NCBI GenBank assembly: GCA_016124425.1
Contig: WGNT01000025.1
Coordinates: 16,310-80,309 of the forward strand
From: Cytophagales bacterium
GTDB taxonomy: Bacteria > Bacteroidota > Bacteroidia > Cytophagales > Cyclobacteriaceae
DNA length: 64,000 nucleotides
Reading direction: 5' to 3'
Shown: one piece after another, positions 21,405-31,111 of the stretch
Numbering within the stretch: position 1 is the stretch's first letter
How the letters are laid out: every line of letters starts with the position of its first letter
Program-made: the position numbers and the translations under genes
Notes under the pieces: generated by a model
What the model saw: the letters and a program-made list of their open reading frames with translations, nothing else
What the model was told of the DNA's origin: nothing
Databases searched by the model: none

Positions 21405-22826
21405 TTAATCCAGTCCTTTTTCGTTAGGAATAAGCATCTGAAAAGATGAACCTTCATCAAGCATTGAGGTAGCGAAGATAATCCCCCCGTACCGCTCTAC
21501 GATTTTTTTGCAAATGGCAAGCCCTATGCCCGTCCCTTCATATTCATCCTTCCCATGAAGACGTTGAAAAATAGTAAAAATTTTATTAGCGTAGGTATTG
21601 TTAAAGCCGATCCCGTTATCGAGGACAGCTATATGATGATAGTCCATTCCTTCCTTCCGGTTCGCGTGGTATTCCTTTAGAAGCGCCTCCTCCGCTACTC
21701 TACAGGTAATTGAAATACGTGGATTTTCTCCGGGCTTCGTAAACTTAAGGGCGTTACTAATCAAGTTCTGAAATACCATTCTCCAATCTGAAGGATGGGC
21801 TATTAGCGACGGTAATGCCTCAATTTCGAAAGCCGCTTTTTTTTGTTCGATCTGTACACTTAAGTCGTCAAGGATTTCATCAACCACTAAGTTTAAACTT
21901 ATTAGCTCTTTATCTTCCGCGTAGCGCCCTGCCCTACTGTACTCAAGCAGATCGGCTATCAGTTTCCTCATTCTGTTTGCGGCAAAGGCGATCCGCTCAA
22001 GGTACAATCTTCCATCGCCCTCGAGCGCGTCTTTATACTGATCTTGCAGTAGGTCGTTGAAGGACGTGATCTTTCTGAGAGGCTCCTGTAGATCATGTGA
22101 TGCCACGTACGCAAACTGTTCCAGTTCCCTATTCGTTGTGTTAAGCTGCTCTATTTGTAGGCTAAGCTTTGTCTGAAAGTCTTTAATTTCACGATCGGAG
22201 GCCTGTTGGGCAAGATTATATTTGTAAATGGAATAAAAGCTCAACAATGCAGCCAAGATCCCAACAACCGTTATTGTAAAAAGCACAATGCCTAACGCCG
22301 AAAGATTTGTCAGTATCCCCATTTCCCGTTCGTTCATTTGATGGCGCTGTTGGATAAGTATGGCATCCGTTTGATCCTTGATTTTACTTCCAAAAGTAGA
22401 GTAGTTGCGCGCTGTATTTAATTTGGCATAATCTAATAAACTTTCCGCTGTCGAATTACTGATGATCGAATTTTCAAAAACATATTGTCTGGCGGCGAGC
22501 AATGAGCGAATAGAGTCCAAGCGGCTGTCCTGAAAATCATCCGTACCGACCAAACCCGTCAGCTGCTCAATGTTTTGATGTAACTCACCCTTTATCACCT
22601 CCATTGTGTCTAAAAATGCGGAATCGGCAGTTACGGCGAAACTAAGGCTGGAAATTTCATATTCAAGAACCTTAAATTGAATATTATTAGTCTGTTTGAT
22701 GACCTGTTCTGTAATTTGGTTTATTCGATTAAGGTAGTTGACCCGATATAACGTATAGATTGAAATGGACCCACATAGCAATATTAACGTGAGGGTGATA
22801 ACAGTGTAAGATTTAATCTCTCTCAT
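21405..22826 (-). CDS. CHASE3-domain sensor histidine kinase
   Basis: Two TM segments flanking a CHASE3-like region, 'LEQFAYVASHDLQEPLRKITSFNDLL', 'VLDNGIGFNNTYANKIFTIFQRLHGKDEYEGTGIGLAICKKI'; start ATG 22826 (MREIKSYTVI) preferred. Confidence 0.9.
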   Translation of the reverse strand: MREIKSYTVITLTLILLCGSISIYTLYRVNYLNRINQITEQVIKQTNNIQFKVLEYEISSLSFAVTADSAFLDTMEVIKGELHQNIEQLTGLVGTDDFQDSRLDSIRSLLAARQYVFENSIISNSTAESLLDYAKLNTARNYSTFGSKIKDQTDAILIQQRHQMNEREMGILTNLSALGIVLFTITVVGILAALLSFYSIYKYNLAQQASDREIKDFQTKLSLQIEQLNTTNRELEQFAYVASHDLQEPLRKITSFNDLLQDQYKDALEGDGRLYLERIAFAANRMRKLIADLLEYSRAGRYAEDKELISLNLVVDEILDDLSVQIEQKKAAFEIEALPSLIAHPSDWRMVFQNLISNALKFTKPGENPRISITCRVAEEALLKEYHANRKEGMDYHHIAVLDNGIGFNNTYANKIFTIFQRLHGKDEYEGTGIGLAICKKIVERYGGIIFATSMLDEGSSFQMLIPNEKGLD

Positions 22827-22978
22827 AATAAATGGGGAATTAAATCCCCGAGTAGCAATTTTTGAATGAATTATTCCCCAGATGTGCATCAGGCTACCTC
22901 CAAAACCGGCTTTTCCATTGGGCACGCTATTTGGGTTAAACATCGGAAATTATAAATTAAAACCTAATTTTAAAAGCA

Positions 22979-23131
22979 ATGGGAAATTTATTGTATTTAA
23001 TAGCAGTAATTTTAATAATAGGATGGATTTTAGGAGCTTTTGTCTATAGCGTAGGGGGACTTATTCACATCCTACTTGTTTTAGCTATCATAGCCATCCT
23101 TTTCAGGGTTATTAGTGGCAGACCCGTTTAG
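22979..23131 (+). CDS. lmo0937-like small hydrophobic membrane protein (50 aa)
   Basis: Hand translation: MGNLLYLIAVILIIGWILGAFVYSVGGLIHILLVLAIIAILFRVISGRPV*; resembles the lmo0937 family; below the ORF-track length cut-off. Confidence 0.8.
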   Translation: MGNLLYLIAVILIIGWILGAFVYSVGGLIHILLVLAIIAILFRVISGRPV

Positions 23132-23258
23132 GGCAAGGCAATTTGAGAAAATTGTCTAACTTTGCGTTAACGAGTATGGTAATATCAGTAATCCGCGAGC
23201 ATCAACTTTTATTGTAATCAACTAAACTTATTTTGGAGGATTTGTGGGAAAAAGGGAA

Positions 23259-23297
23259 CGCGGAAGGTGCTATTGAACGCACCTTCCGTGTTTTCAC
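23259..23297 (+). terminator. Hairpin terminator in intergenic region upstream of response regulator
   Basis: CGGAAGGTGC tattgaac GCACCTTCCG followed by TGTTTTC. Confidence 0.6.
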
Positions 23298-23364
23298 TTT
23301 CATAATCTGGAATAACATAAAGTAGCTACGCTAGTTCTAAAAGAATACTTTATTTAATTCAATT

Positions 23365-23724
23365 ATGGATAAAATTGGAAATATTGTAATACTTGTTGTA
23401 GACGATGAGGTAGAAATATTGGTACTTTTATCAAGGTACCTAAAAAAGCGGGGATTTGAAGTATACACCGCAAATTGCCTAAAAGACGGAAAGGAGCGGC
23501 TTTTTGAGAAACACCCGAATTACCTTTTTTTGGATGTTAATTTACCCGATGGCAATGGATTAAAATCCATTCCTGAGTTCATAGAAATTGATAGTGAAGT
23601 AAGCATCGTGCTGATGAGCGCCTATAATGATAGTGAAATTCAGGTTGACGCGCTGGAACTAGGTGCTAAAATATTTTTAAACAAGCCATTTACCTTTGAA
23701 GAAATAAACCGGATAATCGTATAA
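23365..23724 (+). CDS. Single-domain response regulator
   Basis: 'VILVVDDEVEILVLLSRYLKKRGFEVYTANC...YLFLDVNLPDGNG...KPFTFEEI'. Confidence 0.9.
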   Translation: MDKIGNIVILVVDDEVEILVLLSRYLKKRGFEVYTANCLKDGKERLFEKHPNYLFLDVNLPDGNGLKSIPEFIEIDSEVSIVLMSAYNDSEIQVDALELGAKIFLNKPFTFEEINRIIV

Positions 23725-23741
23725 TCTATACTTATGTACTT

Positions 23742-25193
23742 ATGGCAAAAATTTTAGTTATTGACGATAATTTGGACATCTGTCAGTTGTTAAAACGGTT
23801 TCTAACCAAGAAAGGGCACGAAGTAGACACTACCTTAACTGGACCGGAGGGTATCGATCTCGTAAAGAACAAAAGCTACGAGTTGGTGCTTTGTGACTTC
23901 AAACTTCGGAAAATGGAAGGTCGCGAGATCCTACAACAGGTAAAGACGATCAGCCCGCAAACTAACGTGGCCATAATCACCGGCTATGCTGACGTGAGAA
24001 TCGCCGTTGAGATGATGAAAAAAGGCGCGTTCGACTATGTTGTAAAACCGCTTATTCCAGATGAAATTCTAAGCTTGATTGACCGAGCGACTAAAGAATC
24101 TCCAAATGAAAACAGATCAACGTCTGAATCCACTGTAAAGTCTACAGGTACCCGCCCTAAACCCCTCCCAGAGTCCGACTACATCTGGGGTAAAGACAAA
24201 GCCTCGGCACAATTATTACACGAAGTGCGTCTAGTTGCGCCAACAAATTTCAGCGTTATCATCTATGGAGAAAGTGGCTCTGGCAAAGAAAATATTGCGA
24301 GAACGATCCATGAGATGAGTGACCGCAAGGGAAAACCGTTCGTAGCCATTGATTGCGGTGCGCTTACCAAGGAACTTGCGGGAAGTGAGTTATGGGGGCA
24401 TGAAAAGGGCGGATTTACCGGTGCCGTCAGCGCAAAACTCGGGCAGTTTGAAGTAGCCGATGGAGGGTCCATTTTCCTTGATGAAATTGCAAACCTTTCT
24501 TATGAAACACAGGTAGGCCTACTTCGCTTGGTACAGGAGAAAAAGCTTCGGCGTATCGGAGCAATTAAGGATAAGGAAATCGATGTACGTATCATAGTGG
24601 CATCGAATGAAGACTTAAGAGAGGCCGTAAAAAAAGGGAAATTCCGCGAAGATCTGTATTACCGGTTTAATGAGTTCACCATTATTGTACCTCCCCTGCG
24701 CAAAAGAGGAAGTGACATTATGGAATTCGCAGAGCATTTTCTTAAGCTTGCAAATCAGGAGCTTGGAAAGGATGTCTCGGGCTTCACAAGCGAGGTTGTT
24801 AATCTTTTTAATACGTATGATTGGCCCGGAAATCTTAGGGAAATGAGAAATGTCATCAGAAGGTCGCTTCTTTTGACGGACAAAGGGGAGATCAAGCTTT
24901 CCTGTATTCCGCAAGAGATCGTTTATTCATCGAAATTCACTTTTTCCGACGAAGATTCTCCCCAGAATGGCCATCTACAACAGCATGCTACGGATAATGC
25001 TGCTGCCCAAAGTGAAACTAAGGAGCCTGCCGAGCCTATCAGCCTAAAAGATATTGCCGCCAACGCTGAGGCGGAAGTGATAAAAAAGGTACTTGAAGAA
25101 ACACACTATAACAAAACAAAGGCGGCACAAAAACTTGGAATTGACAGAAAAACACTTTTCAATAAACTCAAACAACATAACATCCAATCTTGA
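23742..25193 (+). CDS. Sigma54-dependent response regulator (NtrC family)
   Basis: Receiver 'KILVIDDNLDICQLLKRFL', AAA+ 'IYGESGSGKENIARTIHE', 'KGGFTGAVSAKLGQFEVADGGSIFLDEI', C-terminal Fis-like HTH 'NKTKAAQKLGIDRKTLFNKLKQHNI'. Confidence 0.95.
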   Translation: MAKILVIDDNLDICQLLKRFLTKKGHEVDTTLTGPEGIDLVKNKSYELVLCDFKLRKMEGREILQQVKTISPQTNVAIITGYADVRIAVEMMKKGAFDYVVKPLIPDEILSLIDRATKESPNENRSTSESTVKSTGTRPKPLPESDYIWGKDKASAQLLHEVRLVAPTNFSVIIYGESGSGKENIARTIHEMSDRKGKPFVAIDCGALTKELAGSELWGHEKGGFTGAVSAKLGQFEVADGGSIFLDEIANLSYETQVGLLRLVQEKKLRRIGAIKDKEIDVRIIVASNEDLREAVKKGKFREDLYYRFNEFTIIVPPLRKRGSDIMEFAEHFLKLANQELGKDVSGFTSEVVNLFNTYDWPGNLREMRNVIRRSLLLTDKGEIKLSCIPQEIVYSSKFTFSDEDSPQNGHLQQHATDNAAAQSETKEPAEPISLKDIAANAEAEVIKKVLEETHYNKTKAAQKLGIDRKTLFNKLKQHNIQS

Positions 25194-25374
25194 TAGGCTG
25201 AAGGAAAATTTTACCGTGCCTAGTAACACCAGCCGGTAGCATTCTTTTCCACTCGCCATGGAGGATGCCTATACATTAGGCACTTTCACCATAGCAGCAA
25301 CTCGTGGAACGGAATCCCCCCCAAGCAAGCTATTGGCGCGATCCTGCACCATTTATTAAGCCTGTTATTTCCCG

Positions 25375-25899
25375 CTAAAACTGGTCTTTTTTTATTCCTG
25401 TAAAGGTCCCTTTTTTATCCCCCTCTACGGACGAAATGATCGAGATGTCACCCGTAGTTTCGAGAATTAAAACATCCACCTTTGAAATGTCAGAAATCCC
25501 CTGGTTTCTCACCGCCATATTAAGCTCGTCTAGGGTAATGCGTTCCTTTATCATCGTATCTTCTAGTAATTCTCCCTTATAAATAAGAAGAGAAGGATTG
25601 CTGGTAATGATATTTTTAAACTTTTTACTCCGAACCGAGAGCCAGGTGAGGATATACTGCAAAAAAATCAACAGCATGAAGGCGATCACGCCGTCAAACA
25701 AGGCGATGTTTTTATTAAGAGATACGGCTGCCAACATGGACCCTAAGGCGATTGTAACGATTAGATCGAATGCATTCATTTTTGTCAGCGTCCGCTTTCC
25801 CGAGATTCTCAAGAAGAACACAATACTTATGTATGCGAGAACTATTTTTATAAGCTCCCTCCAAAAACTTTCCCAACCATCAAAGAAAATATTTTCCAT
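25375..25899 (-). CDS. DUF421 (YetF-like) membrane protein
   Basis: 'AYISIVFFLRISGKRTLTKMNAFDLIVTIALGSMLA', 'KGELLEDTMIKERITLDELNMAVRNQGI'. Confidence 0.9.
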   Translation of the reverse strand: MENIFFDGWESFWRELIKIVLAYISIVFFLRISGKRTLTKMNAFDLIVTIALGSMLAAVSLNKNIALFDGVIAFMLLIFLQYILTWLSVRSKKFKNIITSNPSLLIYKGELLEDTMIKERITLDELNMAVRNQGISDISKVDVLILETTGDISIISSVEGDKKGTFTGIKKDQF

Positions 25900-26345
25900 C
25901 AGTCAAACCAATTATATGAAACTACGGTGCCAAGTCCGAAAACGACATGGGCCAAAATTAAGTGTATGTAATAATGTGTTAGCGTCAATTCAGGGGGGTT
26001 AGGATGAATCTTAAACGTAAGGTGCCATCCGATAACGCCGATAATACCAGCTAGAAACCCCATTACCGCACCGGTTCCTAATTTCGGATCAAGCTCCGTG
26101 ACCTGCCAAACCACATAAAACACCCCCATAAAGACTAAACCAACCCCGTAATGGATAAACCATCCGATGAGGCTGCTTTTCGACGGGCCCCTTGTATTCA
26201 TGGCCCACCGGTCCAGCAGCAAATTCAATAACTCGGGTTCCCGAAACGGCCTTCGAACCGCCGCGCTATAGGCGTAACTAAAAAGCGTCATGGCCGTGGT
26301 GGCGGCGACAGCTGCGATAAACAAGGATGCTATTACCATGTACAA
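25899..26345 (-). CDS. Hypothetical multi-TM membrane protein
   Basis: 148 aa, several hydrophobic segments, 1-nt overlap with the DUF421 gene. Confidence 0.7.
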   Translation of the reverse strand: MYMVIASLFIAAVAATTAMTLFSYAYSAAVRRPFREPELLNLLLDRWAMNTRGPSKSSLIGWFIHYGVGLVFMGVFYVVWQVTELDPKLGTGAVMGFLAGIIGVIGWHLTFKIHPNPPELTLTHYYIHLILAHVVFGLGTVVSYNWFD

Positions 26346-26422
26346 CGTAAGAATGATCTACAAAAAAGTACAAAAGTGACGCCAAAAAAACGGGACTACG
26401 GAAATCAGATACGCAGATACCT

Positions 26423-28069
26423 CTATTTGATGGCCTGTGGAAGATCGAGGACGATTGCATTATCAGAAAGACGCCCCCGCAAGCGTTCGTAGTCCAATGC
26501 CTGAACCGGAATCTTACGTTCGATTGCCTGATCCGCCATCAAGGCTGCTGCCTGGCCAAGTACCATAAAAGTCCATTCAATCCGAATGGCACCGTAGGCA
26601 ATGTGGCTACTAGACAGGCAGGTGGGCGTGATTAAGTTTTCGCAGGCATCCGCGTTTGGTAAAAGAGCCTTATAGGAAATGGGCAATGGCCTCCATGCAT
26701 CTCCTCCGAACACAAATCCCTCGTTATAGGCATAGCCGTCTTTGACGATTCTACGAACATGGTGTACATCCGGGGGCCAATATGCCAGCGCAACCGGATC
26801 ACTAACCGGTGTAGGGTCATCTCTTCTTACATGATGCTCTGTAATGACATAATCAGACACCATTCGCCTTCCGTCGCGTACATAGAAATTTCGAGGCCAG
26901 CCCGCGTTGTCCGTAAACTCATCTTTCGCCAACCCCCAGGAGGACCACACCTTCTGCAGTGTGGGATCCAGCCTCCCCACTTCGGGATCGTTAGCCAAAA
27001 AATAAAACAATCCCTGAGTAAACTCCCGATGGTACTCCCGCATCTTCTGACGGTCGTCAATCGATAACTCCGGATAGCCCCTATTCATGCCGTATAAATT
27101 GTGGGAAAGGTCGTGCCAGGCACCCAAATCCGTTTTTCCGTTGGGTAAGTTAGCCCGAGGGGTGTAGAGGCGACCTCCTTCCCTTAGGTACCGTAAATAG
27201 ATCTCATAGGTCTCTCGTTTATACCCTTGAGGTGCACTGAAAGGAAGCTGGTTTTCCGGATCTTGGGTCAGACAGACCCTAAAGCAATAGGCCTGCAAAC
27301 GATCATCCCCCTCTCCCCGAATTCCGAACGGTTCATCTTGAATGGTAGGAATCAGTCCACTACTAGGATCTCCGGGAATTATATAGGGATCAACTAGTAC
27401 CTCAAACTGCCGATAGGTATTCTCTGTCCGTATTCCGTTGAGGGTTTCACCATAAGTGGCGTTACTTTCCCTACCTACGGTATAAGGTATGCCTGCTGCT
27501 GCCAGCAGATCTCCCTCGATGGTTGCATCTATGAAAATTCTACCGCTTACCTTTAGCCCCTCCTTTAACGTGATGGAAGAAATCCGCCGGTCTATTTTAA
27601 TGACGGCATCATGGTCTTCTGAAAGTTGCCCATCTGGCATCACTTCCAAGTTCGGGAATTCAGCAAGCCATTCCTTGATCACTCTTTCGGCAACGTGGCT
27701 TTCAAATCGCCAAACCGCTGGGTCTTTAAGGCGTTGAGAGACTACTTGTTCAAAGTACACCTGCCGGTTATATGCTACTGCGATCCGGCGGTAAAATTCC
27801 AATCCCAAACCACTCACGGCGGGACTATTTTGAAACCCAGCATGATTGTCAATATCAGATCCACCCAGACCTTCGACCAACATCCCTCCAATATGGCTCG
27901 AGGGCTCAATTAGTAGCACCTTTCTTCCCAACCTTGCGGCCTGCACGCTTGCTGTTATGCCGGCGGGCGTTCCTCCGTATACAACAAGATCATAGGTCTT
28001 TGCGAGCAGCGGGAAACTACACGTAAGGAGCAGTAATGCGATGATGTAAATTTTGCCGCTTTTACCCAT
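26423..28069 (-). CDS. FAD-dependent oxidoreductase (FAD_oxidored family), exported
   Basis: Signal peptide then 'YDLVVYGGTPAGITASVQAARLGRKVLLIEPSSHIGGMLVEGLGGSDIDNH'. Confidence 0.9.
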   Translation of the reverse strand: MGKSGKIYIIALLLLTCSFPLLAKTYDLVVYGGTPAGITASVQAARLGRKVLLIEPSSHIGGMLVEGLGGSDIDNHAGFQNSPAVSGLGLEFYRRIAVAYNRQVYFEQVVSQRLKDPAVWRFESHVAERVIKEWLAEFPNLEVMPDGQLSEDHDAVIKIDRRISSITLKEGLKVSGRIFIDATIEGDLLAAAGIPYTVGRESNATYGETLNGIRTENTYRQFEVLVDPYIIPGDPSSGLIPTIQDEPFGIRGEGDDRLQAYCFRVCLTQDPENQLPFSAPQGYKRETYEIYLRYLREGGRLYTPRANLPNGKTDLGAWHDLSHNLYGMNRGYPELSIDDRQKMREYHREFTQGLFYFLANDPEVGRLDPTLQKVWSSWGLAKDEFTDNAGWPRNFYVRDGRRMVSDYVITEHHVRRDDPTPVSDPVALAYWPPDVHHVRRIVKDGYAYNEGFVFGGDAWRPLPISYKALLPNADACENLITPTCLSSSHIAYGAIRIEWTFMVLGQAAALMADQAIERKIPVQALDYERLRGRLSDNAIVLDLPQAIK

Positions 28070-28084
28070 TTTTCCGATGTGAAC

Positions 28085-30031
28085 CTATTGAAGCACAAAG
28101 GTTAGATTGCCTTTCCTTTTGGGATTATTAACCACGAAATTAATGCGGTAGATCGTATCGCCCCACTTGGTCATAATGCCCTTGTCCTCGGGAGCTACCA
28201 AAGGTATTTTTTCAATCTGCACGTCCATGGCATTGGCCTCGTACGAAAGAACAAAGTTTCGGGTAGCACCATTCTTGTCCTTAAACGGAATAGACACTGA
28301 TCCTGGACTGGTAAGCTCAGGTGGATAAATGGTCATTACGTGCTGTGTAATCGATTCAGCCTTTGACAGGTCATACTCATCTGAAATGACCACCCGTTTC
28401 CCTCGCGTAAGCGACACGGTCCGTTTCCATGCGTTCACTCCCGTATCCTCGGGATAGGCCCCGGAAATATCTAGCGAGACACTTGAGGTATTGTTCTTGG
28501 CGGAATAATTCACCTCACTGGCATTGAACTCCCGTCCTTCCCTTTGTGCCTGACCGTTGATACTTGGCAGGTTATGGTAGTCGGAGCGGTTGTACCAAAT
28601 GGAATACCTTTCGGGGCCGAAGGTTTTTCGTGTATATGTTCCTCTACCCACATCAATCAGAAGTGGCAGTCCGTCATAAAAAACCACGAAATTTCCGATG
28701 TCGTTGTGATTATGGCTTTCGTCATTGTGGCCGCCTTTTGCCGCGACAAAAAACCCGTTTGTACTTCCGGCTTTATCCCTGGCTACCATCACCTGAATGT
28801 CTTTCAGCCACACATCTTTTGGAAGCGGTAGGCCCTTCTCCGCCTGCTGGTATTCATCCTGTATAAACAACTCGAAAAAGTTGCGGAAGTAGTGAAATCG
28901 GGCCAACGTTCCGTCGTGGGCTTCACGGTAATAGGCACCAAAGCGCATCATATCGGGATCTTCGATATCCTTGCCATAACGGTAGATCATAGCGGCCGAC
29001 ATCTTTGGTTGCGGATCGGCGTCGGCAAAGTTTAGGAAGTACGTATCGCTTATCTGAGCCCTGTAGATAAATCTACCCATGTTTTTTACTTTCTCATCGT
29101 CAAATACATAGCTGAACGCATCCTTCGACGCCAGATTCAACAGAGATATATTATCATAAAGCGAAGCTGCTGCGGCACCCCAATAACTTGGTCCTTCATC
29201 GCAGCCACCGTCTTCTGGATAGGGATCCAAAAACTCATCCAAAACCTGAAGAGCCTTATAAACCAAAGCGGTACGTTCCGTCGTGTTTTCTACCAGCAAG
29301 AGCGCCGAGTTAATCCAGTTGGAGACAATCCAAGGATTCCAGTTGTTTGGGGCCCGCCCGTTTTCGTTGGCAGACATCCATCCGTGATGCTGCCCCATCA
29401 AGGGTTCGAAAATCCGTATTCGGGTTTCATGCTTGATGCGTTTGTTGATCTGTGGAGAAACGGCATCGAATTGCTTGCCAAAGAAATAGTGCGCCCACGC
29501 TAAATAGGTGGCGGTTTCGGCCGCAAAGAGATCAACAAAGGGTTTCGACACATCCATCAGACCGGAATATTCGTCCGTTTTAGGTAAATGGGCGGGTACT
29601 CCCCAAAAAGATTCCTCACAGATCGACCATATACCGTTGATGATAGGATCAATAAACCTTCCCTTATTTTCAAAAATTTCCGCCAGGATCATTGTTCCCA
29701 ATACCTGCCGCTTCTCAAAAGAAACGCGCTGGTATTCATCTCTGTCCCCAGTACGGTGAATCAATAGGGATTTTGTCGCCGGAATATAAGGCCACTCATA
29801 GCCGATTTGAAGGTTCGCGGCATCCAAGTATGCCTGCATGATTTGACGGTCGGCTGCGGTCCATGAAGTTCTGTCGGCTACTTTGGGAAAGGGTATCCAG
29901 TCGGCATGTGGAATTAATACCTCACGCAATGTTTCTTCACTGTATTTGCCGCTCATCAGTCGCTGTGCGGGCACAGATGATGAAACGGCCCAAAGGCAGA
30001 TAAGGAAAATGAGTTTAATTTTTGGGTTCAT
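28085..30031 (-). CDS. Heparinase II/III-family polysaccharide lyase-like protein
   Basis: Signal peptide, (alpha/alpha) toroid-like N-terminus, 'AAKGGHNDESHNHNDIGNFVVFYDGLPLLIDVGRGTYTRKTF' heparinase II/III motif. Confidence 0.88.
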   Translation of the reverse strand: MNPKIKLIFLICLWAVSSSVPAQRLMSGKYSEETLREVLIPHADWIPFPKVADRTSWTAADRQIMQAYLDAANLQIGYEWPYIPATKSLLIHRTGDRDEYQRVSFEKRQVLGTMILAEIFENKGRFIDPIINGIWSICEESFWGVPAHLPKTDEYSGLMDVSKPFVDLFAAETATYLAWAHYFFGKQFDAVSPQINKRIKHETRIRIFEPLMGQHHGWMSANENGRAPNNWNPWIVSNWINSALLLVENTTERTALVYKALQVLDEFLDPYPEDGGCDEGPSYWGAAAASLYDNISLLNLASKDAFSYVFDDEKVKNMGRFIYRAQISDTYFLNFADADPQPKMSAAMIYRYGKDIEDPDMMRFGAYYREAHDGTLARFHYFRNFFELFIQDEYQQAEKGLPLPKDVWLKDIQVMVARDKAGSTNGFFVAAKGGHNDESHNHNDIGNFVVFYDGLPLLIDVGRGTYTRKTFGPERYSIWYNRSDYHNLPSINGQAQREGREFNASEVNYSAKNNTSSVSLDISGAYPEDTGVNAWKRTVSLTRGKRVVISDEYDLSKAESITQHVMTIYPPELTSPGSVSIPFKDKNGATRNFVLSYEANAMDVQIEKIPLVAPEDKGIMTKWGDTIYRINFVVNNPKRKGNLTFVLQ

Positions 30032-30175
30032 AGTGTGTCGTTTCGGACGAATTAAGGGTGTTTCATGGTGCTATTCCATATGATATGGTACCTGAAAATC
30101 AGAAAACATGTAAAATAACAGACGGTAGGTTCTTCTATAACTATCCAAGACGTTGCGTGGCGGCAGGGCAACCCG

Positions 30176-30847
30176 TTATTGCCTTATTGCCTCGGAGAGT
30201 ATTTTCCCATCTTGCATGGTCAACATCCTATCGGACATTTGGGCCAACGACTGATTGTGCGTGACAATAACGAAAGACTGTCCAAATTCATCTCTCAATT
30301 TAAAGAACAGCTCGTGAAGGGCTTGCGCATTGGCAGAATCCAGGTTGCCACTAGGTTCATCCGCAAAAATCACCGTTGGATTGTTGATTAACGCACGGGC
30401 TACTGCCACACGTTGCTGCTCTCCTCCTGAGAGTTCGGAGGGCTTGTGCTGCAAGCGGGAACGCACTCCAAGTAAGTCGCCTAACTCCTCAGCCCTTTTC
30501 TTTAGTACCTTTTCATTTTTCCCTGCAATCAAGCCGGGAATGATAATGTTTTCCTCGCCCGTGAATTCTGGCAGCAAGTTGTGAAACTGGAAAATAAACC
30601 CCACCCGCTCGTTTCTGAATGTGGCAAGCTTGTCCCCTTTCAACTGGGAAAGATCTATGTCCTCTACTATAAGACTTCCCTCATCTGCTTCATCCAGCGT
30701 ACCAAGAATGTGCAGCAAGGTACTTTTTCCTGCTCCTGAAGCACCTACTATAGAGACAATTTCTCCGCTTTGAATGGTTACGTCTACCCCTTTCAGGACA
30801 TGAAGATCTCCGTAATGTTTGTGGATATTTTTGGCTATTAGCAGCAT
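30176..30847 (-). CDS. lolD: ABC transporter ATP-binding protein (LolD-like)
   Basis: '[45 protein letters not shown]', '[37 protein letters not shown]'; start at [14 protein letters not shown] (30847) preferred over 30904. Confidence 0.9.
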   Translation of the reverse strand: MLLIAKNIHKHYGDLHVLKGVDVTIQSGEIVSIVGASGAGKSTLLHILGTLDEADEGSLIVEDIDLSQLKGDKLATFRNERVGFIFQFHNLLPEFTGEENIIIPGLIAGKNEKVLKKRAEELGDLLGVRSRLQHKPSELSGGEQQRVAVARALINNPTVIFADEPSGNLDSANAQALHELFFKLRDEFGQSFVIVTHNQSLAQMSDRMLTMQDGKILSEAIRQ

Positions 30848-31111
30848 GAAGTTTTTGTTACAGGTAAGGTCAAGGATCGCCAAACAGTGCTGTCTGGAGA
30901 ACAAAGGTTAAATTTAATTTATTTTTTCGAATTTTGACGAGCGGATGCTTTGAATGAAAACCTGAAAAATATATTTCCTTGAGTGCTAGGGAAATACAGG
31001 ATAGCCGAAAATTAGGAGTCAGAAAAAGTTAGCATCTATTCGGAAAAAGCCCAATGGAAACCTTGAATAATCGGAGTTTTGCCGTTAACTTCGGGCAAAA
31101 ATTCTACAAGG

